From Pomphorhynchus laevis (taxonomy: Eukaryota; Acanthocephala; Palaeacanthocephala; Echinorhynchida; Pomphorhynchidae): a DNA stretch of 64,000 bases. The notes under the pieces are model-generated. The model made no database searches and was not told the origin of the DNA. It saw only the letters and a program-made list of their open reading frames with translations. The position numbers and the translations under genes were made by a program. Numbering within the stretch: the stretch's first letter is position 1; each line of letters opens with the position of its first letter. Location of the stretch: contig WNNJ02000600.1 in NCBI GenBank assembly GCA_012934845.2, positions 62,001 to 126,000 on the forward strand, given 5' to 3'. Shown here one piece after another: positions 11,299 to 23,400 of the stretch.

Positions 11299-14200
11299 CT
11301 AAATTGAAACAAAATATAAGTTAGATTTATGTAGCATTTAAATTTGTAGAATCTAAAATTTAAACGTTTAAACTTTTAAAATATTTTTGGCTAATCATGA
11401 GATTTGTATTTTTAAGTGAACGACTATTTTTAAGTGAACAACTGAAAACACGAGTATAAAATGACGAAATTATCAAGATATTTAAAGTCTGTGGTGAACG
11501 AAACGAGTTATTTAAAAAATAAAGTAGAATAATTAGATCCGCTAACAGAATCTACGTATTTTATTATATTTTTAAATTAAAAATAATACTGAGTAAAAAA
11601 TAAATAATTTTTTAGATACATTGTTTATTCTATATCCATTTCTGTAATTCAAACTTAAAGTAGAGAAAATTCGTTTCCAATCCGAATTATTACAAGAAGG
11701 CGAGGAAACAGGAATATTTATTTGATTAGAAAAATCCAATATTTCGACGGCACTAAGGCACGTCATCTTCAGGGTTGTAATTGGCTTGAAAAGTTGTAAA
11801 TTTTCTTATAAAAACATTTACAACTTTTTCAAAAGCTGTAAGAAAATTTACAACTGAAAAAAAGAAAATTTATAAGTGTTCAAGCAAATTACAACCCTGA
11901 AGATGACGTGCCGTAGTGCCGTCGAAATATTGGATTTTTCTAATCAAATAAATATTCCTGTTTCCTCGCCTTCTTGTAACAAACTTAAAGTGTCTGTTCA
12001 CATTCATATATAATTAAGATATTTTGACTTTATTACTTTTCTTAGCCTTGTTGATCGTATAAATACTAATGCACTAATTGCAAAGGCAACATTTATTCAA
12101 GTCCGTAATGTAGTGATACATACAGTGTACCGTAGCTTTTTCTGATCAGCGATTGAATCAGTGATCCAATTACAACACCTTACATGTTCTGGTCCAATAC
12201 AACTAGACGTGGAAAATATCAGAGGAAAGTACATAGCTCTTTCTATCTCGATGATACGTTCTCCATAATTCGCATACTTGTGCTGCCTGTCATAATTATG
12301 ATATTCAATTGGTGTTTTGCTGAAGTAAGATGATGCCAATGAATTATATATACATACATCCAAAATGGATCGCATTATGGTTACCTCTGAACATTTCTCT
12401 ACATGTCTGATCACGTTTGATCTTATGTAGTTGTTGTCGATTTTTAAAATTGATAGCTTACCGGTATAGATCTAAGACATGGCTCAATTGTCATATCATA
12501 ACATGCATCTGCAAGCTCCTTCGCCACTATATCGCGTATTAAATTGTGCTTAATAATTAACATCACACCATTATGATTTAATAACGCGTGAGAGGTCGTA
12601 AATTCGTAGCCACATGCACATTTTTCAGTTTCTCGCACTTTAAAATTATATCGAGCACAAATTGTATCTTGAAACTGGCGAGTATTTAGTCTAGGATATC
12701 TCTCTCAAGTTGGATTAATACAAAGCCATAAAGATGACCTTTGTCAGTTACAAAATTTACAAAATAATTTTTCATATTTGATTCCTTAAAAATGGATTCA
12801 CTTTTTGTGACGTAGTAATTCTTTTGTCAGCTGTAATCAGCGTTGCGATTTGATTTTGATAATTGATGACCTGATTAGTGCCGCATGGCGATCCAAGTGA
12901 TATAATTCTTTCGGAACTGATATTGTATTTAGTATTATCAAATAAGATTTGAGCAGTTGAGACAACATTATGATGAACTTATAATTCACATGTATTTTCA
13001 TTTACATAAAAGCCATTATTTACTCCAATGTGCACAAGCCTTTCCCAAACTTTGTGAAGTTGGTCAATAATACACAGATGGCGTCGTCGGCATACCAACG
13101 ATGTGAAACATCTTTAAAATATTTTTAAAGGTCGTGAATTGATGAAATTGACGCTGCTGCAAATGCTGTCATTGCGAGAGGATTCGATTGTGTAAAGCCT
13201 TCTCTTGACTTAGAGATGTGTGGTCCTCCAAACACAAAATTTGTACATTTTGATAACAGTTTGTGAGTACAAATTTATCTGTAAGCATGTAAATGCAATA
13301 TTTTTAAAGCAAGTTGGCGATTGACCGTATTAATGCATTGCTTACGTATATCTAAAAGATATCGTAATTTGCATGTTAATCAAATAGTTCTATGATCGAG
13401 TGTATTGCTGATTCGGCACCACAACGCTTTGCAGCGTAATTGATTATTCCCGGCGATATACTGAAGATCCAAAGAAATAAACGATAGAATAAATTTTGAG
13501 ATTATTTTACGGTTTACTTCACCTATCCTAATTGGCCTAACTGGTATTTTATCAAGAGGTACTAATCTGCTTGCCATCATTCATTTTACCAAATGTATTT
13601 AGAGGGTACTCATTGTGGGTTCAGACCATGTTCTAAGTTGCTGTCATATCTAATGAAAACAGTCTAGCTCGGATACTCTGGATATTAAGAATAGACAACT
13701 TGCTCCTATAATTCTGTCGATACAATTTCAGACACAATTACAATTTGCACAATTGTAATTTTCAATTGTAAATAAGTTATATTGTAATTAAATCAGATTG
13801 TTAAGTTCAAGGTTATTATAGAAATTACAAGGTAATTTTCTGAAGATGTTAACAAATGTTAGCAAAATATCAAATAAAATTTTCCTTCTTTCTTTGATGT
13901 GGCTACAATAATACTTTATCAATAATGGATCATTATCAACTAATTGAATAAACTATCATCAACTATTAATTTTTTTAAATTAGAATAATTTTTTTATATT
14001 AAATTAGTTTATTATTCGAGTCTACTTGTAAAAATTTTAATTAAACTTTTTATAATAAACATTTTATTAATACTTTTTATAAATTAAACAACAACAAACA
14101 TTATTTTGATATTTACTAGTAACTACTAATATCTTCAGAATAAGGAAGATGATACAAATTGTTTGCTAGCCTTATATCGTGGTAAATAAATTATATTGTA

Positions 14201-14422
14201 ATTAAATCAGATTGTTAATTACAAGGTTATTACATAAATTACAAGGTAATTTTCTAAAGGTGCTAATAGAGGGTAGCAAATATCAAATAAAATTTTCCTA
14301 TCTTTTTGAGCCAGCTCTAATACTTCTTTAAATAAATTTTCAATAGACCAAAAATAATATGTAATATTATCCTATATTACTTTGAATATCCTTTAATACT
14401 ATTTGGACTTTCAGAATAGTAT

Positions 14423-14474
<52 letters not shown>

Positions 14475-17400
14475 ATTGTACCCAAGTTAAATAATTTATT
14501 TTTATATTATAATAATTAAAATATTATATTCGATAGAGTTATACACCAGTCAAATTTGAAAGATATAATTTTCAAATTGGTATATCAAAATTACGGATAT
14601 TGTCAGTGTATGTAAGCTTACCGTGTGCTCTTTGAACACTGAGATTTGTTAAAACTGTAGAAATGCTTAACTTGAATTATTTCTTTGTAATAATAATGCT
14701 TTGCTTAGATAATCAAATTGAGGAGTACTTACAAAGTCTTGAGAGCTAACTCTGTAGCCAATGATTTTAAGCCGAATTTCATCCTCAAGTTGTAAATGCA
14801 AGTCTTCGTCTTTTTTCCTATATCGTGGAGGATTAGAATTAGGATCGAATTCCATATCTGCTGGTATTGACTGAAATGTTGATCTTATTTATGGTCAACT
14901 AAGCAAATAAAACCATACCCGATTAGAGATGTAACAAGTAAGAGGTCCGATTTTGCAAAATATTCCAACCTTCAAATAGATTTATAATGCTAATTTTAAT
15001 AGCCAACAACAAATTTACGAATGAAATAATAATTTCTTATTTGTTAATAAATAAACGTAAAACAGTAACCCAGTAGTGTGTCCGAAAAATTGTCCTCGAA
15101 AACAAAATCATTTGCATAATACTTTATTAAATTATTATTTAGTAATTAAATATTAAATAATTAAATAATTATAAATAATTAAAAATTTTAATAGGATTTT
15201 GTATAACTTATCTTATTCTGATAAAACGTCTGTTATTTATTAGTAAATTCATAAAAATGACGTTTATTTTAAATTTTATTTTTTATTTTTTATTTTTATT
15301 TTTATTTTTTAACTTGATTTAAATTATAGAAAATCTAAAAACAATTATTAATTTTATTATTTAATTATTAAATTTTGATTTAGCATTATTATGTTTTGTT
15401 TATTTTATAATTATATAACAATACGTAGACTCAGTTAGCTGATTTAATTATATCAAGTTAAAATAAAAATTTAAATTTAAAATAAAAATCAAAAATAAGT
15501 TAAATAATAAATAATAATAAATAATTGAATATGCATGTCGATAAGCAAATGAAAATAATAAAAACAATACTCATGCTAAATCAAAATTTAATAATTAAAT
15601 AATTAAACTATTATAAATAATAAATAATTGTTATAAGATTTTGTATAACTTATATCAAGTTAAAATTTAAATTTAAAATAAAAGTCACATTGTGAATTAA
15701 ATATTTACAATATTATAATATTGACAATAGCATACAATTAGCAGAAAAATACTGTATTATCAAGAATACATAGTTTCAGTATTTCTGACAGAGGATAAAT
15801 TACAGGGAAAACAAAGTCCATAGGTCAATAATAACTTGTCAAAAGAACAAATCAGATCAGTTAAGTTTAATATTTCCAACCGGGAAGACAAATGTCAGTG
15901 TCTGTCGAACGAATGTTACATTTACCACACAACAAGTGACTTGCGATATTGACGGTTGCAACGTATGGACAAATTTTAATGTTTATGCAGCTGATTTATC
16001 TATATACAATAACAAGAAATATATTTGTGGATTCTGCTGTACCCTAAATATATAACCTGCGCATATACGTGTAGCACAAATCCACTACAAATAAAAGAGT
16101 AAATCAATACCGGAACAGTTCAGACTGATTCCTCTGATAGGCTGAATGATCAACTCTATCTGTTGATCCATTCTGAAGTGATAAGTACTCATCTTACCTC
16201 CAACCTTGTGATTCAATGTGGCAGCGATGATTCCATTTCTCAGTATATCGTGTATCATCGTAATTCATTCAAACATCATGATGCTGTTATAAGTGACAAA
16301 ACACGTTCGTCCTATATTAACTTTGTGTCTGATATCGATAGTAGAAAATAGTTTAGTCAGAGACAGCACAAGTGAAAACTGTTGCTATATCTGCATGTGA
16401 TAAGTTTTGTGCGTAATTTGCACGTTCACGTTGATTTACTAGAGACAGCTATTAATAGTGATATACGCCCTTCGATGCCAGTATCGTACGGTTATGTTCA
16501 AAGTATACCGTTGGAGTGTAATGCAATAGAATATTACGATTCTGCATATTGGTGGCACCGCTTATGTGAAAAGTCACCTGATTATCATATTTCTGCCCAT
16601 CTAGCTTCCAGCATTTTCAATGTAGTTATTGGATCGTCCTCTAGATACATATTTCGTTCTAATCTCTCTTATTCCAATCATATTAAGATATTGTTCAGGG
16701 CGTTTAAACATAGAGAGGAATAGGAAAAAGAAAATTATTGTTCACAAATTTTCGAATATTGCAATAGTCCTCTTCAATTGTTATGTTTTTAAAAATTGCA
16801 ATAGTCGAAATTTGTGAACAATAATTTTCTTTATATATTCCTCTCGATGTTTAAACGCCCTAAACAATTCATGAGCACATCGAACATTTCATTGGACAAT
16901 ATTTAGATATCTTCGTCAAATGTGCATACCTATTCTTGTACCTCGTTGCAATTGTCTATACACTTGTATCACTCTTCTACGTCTGCTCCTACTGACCTCT
17001 GAGTATTTGACACCCTACCAGCTAGCGATTTCCTTCTCGCGATAGGTGTATTATTATCTCTAATGTTAAGCCCTTTGATTCCTCTTCGAATCCAAGTCCG
17101 TCTTGATGTCAATGTTTCCGCTTTTCACTCGCTACTTGTGACGATTCTTCCTACCGATAATCCGTCTCTCTTCAGTGATGTCTCTCAACTTTCTCTATTG
17201 TCTTAATCAGTCCGCTTCTGCTCTCGATTCTTACCACACTTTAAAATGTTGTTCTTAGAAACCACATATAAGCCTCCTCTATCCTATCTCAACGTTTTGA
17301 ACTCGTGTCATCATCATCTGCTTGTCATATTTTCCTCGAATGATCACACTCTGAAATTGCTCAACTTTCCTCTGCTCGTCTTGAAAAGCGTTGACGCGAA

Positions 17401-20400
17401 GTCAATGACGACTCATCTCTTGACATCAAAAACGTAAATGGATATTTTCGTGTGGTACATCTAAATTCAAAAATCCGTTGACGACCTGTCTCCCATTCCG
17501 ATCTCATTCACAAGCCAATCATTTACAAAATGCTCTTCATTGGGGCTCTTCTTAACACCTGTACATTCTTCACAAAACTACTTTACTTCTCATTCTCTTC
17601 TCACAACAATCGCTTGATCTTTCATGTCTCAATAAGTTCTGGTATAATGATTCGAACGACCTCGATATCTGTAACCTACGTTCCTACGAATTTTCTCTGG
17701 TTGACTACCCTCGCCTCATTGACTCAACAAATCAACTACTGATTATAGCGGAATCGTCGCCTTCGCTCGTATCCTTGCGTATCTTAAGTAAATCGATTTT
17801 TCCTTACCTTATACTACATTTGAATTGCCCCTATGTAAATCTCCATTTCCTTATCAACTTGCAATTATCTATCGCTCGGGTTCATCTTCAGTCTTGCCTC
17901 ATTTTCAATGAACTCGACTATTTACTATCAAACCGATCGCTTTCTTCTTTACCTTTAATTGTCCTTGACGGTTTTAATATCGGTTTAGATAACCCTTCAG
18001 ATTCCGATTTCGAGATTGTTAGCCGTCCGTCTGACTTACACCTCTATTTACTAATCAATATCCCCACTCGTATTCTTGATAACGCTCTTGAAATTATCGA
18101 TTTTCTTAACAGTCTCATAGCACACGCTTCCTCTACAATCTCAGATCCTGCTTTTATTTTCGATCATTTTCTCATTACTGTTAATATCACTATGCCGCAC
18201 ATTCCTGTTCGCACCTCTCCAACTTTAAGTTAATTTTCCTCTCTTGTGTCCCGCTATCCTTGAATCTCCTCTTTTATCGCCTCATGTAACTTTTTTTACA
18301 ACTAATAGTCTATCCACACTTTTCAACAACGAGCAATCCTTCATCCTCGCCAGTCCCGATTTCATAAACGCTCCTTGTGTGTTTCTTGGTTTGACTCTGA
18401 ATGTAGAATTTCTAAGCGCATTTTACGTCATTCATTTTGAGTCAATCTTCGTATACTCAAACATGTTCACACTCTTATATCTAGTCATCTTGCTCGTTAT
18501 TTAAATTTTTGACGTTTCCACCACTCTCTTCTACATGTTAAGGTATAACTATATTTTAACAAAAGTATACTGTCAAAAGTATACTTAAGAAACCTTAAAT
18601 TCTATTCGCACTCGCTCTCCAAATGATCATACAATCGATCTTCACTTGTTCTCCTTTTATTTTCAGTCTAAAATTACTTCGATCATCTCCTCTATCCATG
18701 TAAATCAACAGTCCTAGTCTTGCTCATCATGGATATAACTTCATGAGCTCTTACATATTCCATCTGTTCCTTCCATAGAAGTTTCTAAGGTTCTTCTCTC
18801 TCTTTGCCAACACCTCTTCACCTGCTGACCCTATCCCAACGTATGTAATTAAATATATTCATTCTTATATAAGCATTCCTTATTACCATTTTCAATTCAT
18901 CCATCCGTAGCTGCAATTTTCCAGAAAACTAAAAAATTGACATCGTACGTTCTCTTCTAGAGAAAGTGTCTCTTGATCATTTGCCTTTATCTTCATTCCT
19001 GTCGATTTATCTTCGTCCGAACTTATCTAAACTCCTTGAACTTCTTGTATTATTCAAAGTCAACCTGTACTTGTTTCTCAAATTAAAACCCCATTTTCAA
19101 TACGTCTTTCGTTCTAATCAGTCTACTGAACTTGTTTGTAAAAACGAGTTCAGCAAACAACTTCAAGCTTGCGATATAAAACTATGTAATGCCGTGATCT
19201 CTCTTGGCATGTCTTCTGCGTTCGACATTGTCGATCATTCAATGCTACTCTCTCGCCTTCGTCTCGATTATGGTTTTTCCGTTCTTATTGTAAAGTTGTT
19301 CACATCTTATCTGTCCAAACGCTATTTTTGGGTTAACTCAAACTCTTCCTCTTCTCTTTTATCCCATCTCGCATGTTCTACAAGGCTCCGTTCTAGGTCC
19401 TTTCATTTTCTTCATTCTTATATAAGACTTGTCTGTTATAACTCTTAACTATAAATTTTATCTGATGTAGTTTGATAATAATCTCCTCTTCTCTTCTGCA
19501 CATCATCTTTGTATCAACGATCTCGCTACTAATGCTACAAGTTGTCTTGTCTATCTCAAACCATTTTCTCCTCACGTCATCTGGTTCTTAATCTGAAAAG
19601 TCCAAAGTTATGTGGATTATCCTTCCTAACCTTGACATAATTCCATCCACTTTATCTATAAATTTAATGTTATCGCACTTGTTGACAATATGATTTTATT
19701 GGGTTTTCACTTTAACAATTTCCTTTCACTCGAAGCTTTTGTCCACAACAAAGTTTACTCTCCGTTCTTATTCCTTCGTGATCTCCGCATTCGTAGGCTG
19801 ATGACTTCTGTTTTTGTCTCTTTCTTATATAGTCTATCCTGATTCCCAGAATCTATTATTGCTTTAAACTATTTGAAAACTCTTCTAATTCTCCGTCGCA
19901 TTCATAGGCTGATTGACTTCTGTCCTTGTCTCGTTCTTGTATCTTCTCTCCTGATTCCCATAATTGATTACTGCCTTAGCCTATTTGAAAACTCTCCAAA
20001 TTCTGTAATTTTACCTCATCTATGTATTATAAACTCTGCTGTTCGCGTCCTCTTTCGTCTTTACCGCTTCGACCATATCTCCCATAATCTTTCTGTCCTA
20101 TATTGGTCAACCATTAACCTTCGTGTTGAATTTCGTCAACCTTTTATTTCACATTTTATTTTGTTTTATTATGTTTTTATTTTTTCTTTTTCGTGGACTT
20201 GTAATCGTGCATAGACGCGCATTAGCCATTGTAAATATATATCCATTTAAATAAAAATAAAAATTTTAAAAATATATTAATTAATAAAAATTAATTTATC
20301 TTATGTAGGCTGTTCTTTTAGCTAAAATAATATTAAAGGCTTATGCTTCATATCTATGTGTTGTAGATATTTCAATTCAAGCTTAAATAGTCAAGCATAA

Positions 20401-23400
20401 AAATTAAAAGAATTTTATTTAAAATCAAAAATAACAAAATTAGTAATAAATATAAATCAGAAATATAAAGATATTATTACGAATTTACAAAACAAAGAAC
20501 TAATTATTAGAGCTGGATCAAAGAAATTAGGATTTTTACGATATTTCGCTAACTTATGTTAGCATCTTCAAAAAATTACAAAATTTCATTTTGTAATTTT
20601 CTGAAGATTCAACTCCACATCTTAAATGATTGATTTTATTGATTTTACACCACATCTTATTGATTTTACACCACATCTTTAATGATTAAATTTTTCTATT
20701 ATAGGGATAGTATTTTATCTTAATTAAAGGGGGAGTAAAATTCATTGAAATAATACCACACTGCAATGCGTCCATACTTAAAAATCCATATATTTAGCGA
20801 ATTCAATTCATAATCGAAAACAATGAAATTAATGAACAAATTACGAAACGATAAGAACGTTATTACAAAGTAACAAAATAAATAATTAAAAAAAAAACAA
20901 AAAATAATAATTTATGAAGATAAATAGGTATTTAGAATTTGAATAGGTAAATAAAATACGGAACAAGGTTTTAGCATCTCACAAGCCCTCAATTATCGAA
21001 TTTAGTTGTAAATCATTACAAACCAAAGACTTGAAGATGATTAAATCAGGAGTATAATTGTATACTGCTGACATACATCTTTTCATTTATTAAACAATAA
21101 TTTAATTTATTTTTATTTCTAATGTGAACTTCTCATTTTCTATTGATTTATTATTTTTTATTCCACAATTGTTTCACATTTTTATAGTTTCTTTTAGTGT
21201 TCAATTTTTATATTTCAATATAAAATAATCTTGTTTTCTAATTTTTATCGTACTTCTAATTTTTTATTCCAATTATTTATCGTATATGCATGATTATCAA
21301 TATATTATATTAAATAACAAAATAATAAAATATTTATAGAATATAAATAAAATGTATTATAATTATTATCTTATTAAATTATGTTATCAATTTAATTTTA
21401 AATCGAAACAATGATTTGGTTCTGCCATTAAGAGCTCAATAATAGTTTTAAAACGATATATAACAATATTATAAAAACTAAATGAGCATTTCAGTAATTA
21501 AATGATACAGTTTAGTAAAAAAACTATATAGTTTAAGCAGAAAGGTTTTTCTTTCTACTCATTTTAGAAATAAAAAACGCATATATAGGAAATTTGGATG
21601 TAATAATGCATGATTGATTATCAAAAAATAAAATTCACTATAGATACGATTAAGATATTTAACTGACCTTTGTCACCTGCGTTATGACGGCATCGACAAC
21701 TTCATTTTTGAACGGTCGAAACACAATTGCCTTGTATTTTACTGGATAAAGAACGAGACCACGTCCAGATTGAACGTAACCACCACGAACACTATCAATT
21801 CCTGTGACGGCAACAATAAAACCAAATCTGGAATAAAACATACAAAATTGCAATATCTTAAGCAATGCTTAATAAAAAAATCAAGAGAACGTCGATATGC
21901 AAAAATATTCAAAAACATTCAAATTATTTTTAAAATATTTAATTTTTTTTAATATAACAGGTGCTTATATTAGTAAGCACCAAAACTATTTTCAAAAATA
22001 GTTTTTGAAAGTAAACATTTTCAAAAATACTTAAAAATAAATACTTAAATATAAAATTTAAATACTTAAATTCTTTATTTAAGATATATTTTATAATATA
22101 CATTTAAGATATTTATTTAATAATATAATATAAAGGTCTTTGATCGAGTACCACATAAACGTTTTGGCATGCATTTCGTCAAACCTAAGACTAGAACAAG
22201 CTCATACGGTGACTTTAAGCAGGCTATGTAAATCCAAAAAGCATAGTACAAAGTGTGGCCAGAATTTCGGAGCACATTAGAATCTCCTTCGAAGTTGATC
22301 AGGGTAGCACTCTCTCCTTATTTTCATCCTCGCTATGGGCACTATCACTCATAATATACAGTGCACGATCCCTTTTACAATCTTATATGCATATGATTAA
22401 ATCAGCTAACTGAGACTACGTATTGTTATATAATTATAAAATAAACAAAACATAATAATGCTAAATCAAAATTTAATAATTAAATAATAAAATTAATAAT
22501 TGTTTTTAGATTTTCTATAATTTTAATCAAGTTAAAAAATAAAAATAAAAATAAAAAATGAAATTTAAAATAAACGCCATATTTATGAATTGACTAATAA
22601 ATATCAGACGTTGTATCAGAATAATAATTAGAGGTCATCAGGAGGAACTGCTATGCTATCAGGTTTCGGCCCCTAACTCCTCTACCCAACATAGCAGCGG
22701 GGCCAAATACATGCTAATGATGTATTTCCTCTGATAAAACTATCTAGTATATTATTCTAATACAAAGTATATTATTTATTATCCATCCATAAAAATTTGC
22801 CACTTAAGAGTTTAAATTTATTCTTTATATTATTGTGCTGATTTATATATTTTACTATTTTGTGCTTGATGTTATTTTTATAGTAACCTAGTTTAAAATA
22901 TGTATCTATTAAATCATTTAAATGATTTTTAAGAAAGCCAATATCATTACATATTGTTGCAATTCTTAAAATTTCATTATTTAATGTATTATATTTTATA
23001 TTATATGGTATGCATGAATGCTCATGCAAAAATATGTTTCTTGGAACACCTTTTACTTGTCTAAATATATGTGTCCCTACTTTTAAATAATTTTGATTTA
23101 TCAAAATATTTAAGGATTCTATTAATTCAATTTTATCCATATATTTATATTTATTTGATGGTTTAATTTTTGTTAGATAGGCGTTATAATTATTATAACA
23201 TATATATGTATATCTTTTTCCGAATAAAAGGTTAATTAATTTTACTAACGCTTCTTTAATATCTACTAAATCTAGATTTGTATAAAGCGTACTAAAATCG
23301 TATGTATTTATATTTTGAAAATTTATTCCTTTTGTCTGCTCTAAAAATTCTTTTGTAGAATTAATACTGAAATAGTGTTTTATACCAGTATTAATTTCGA

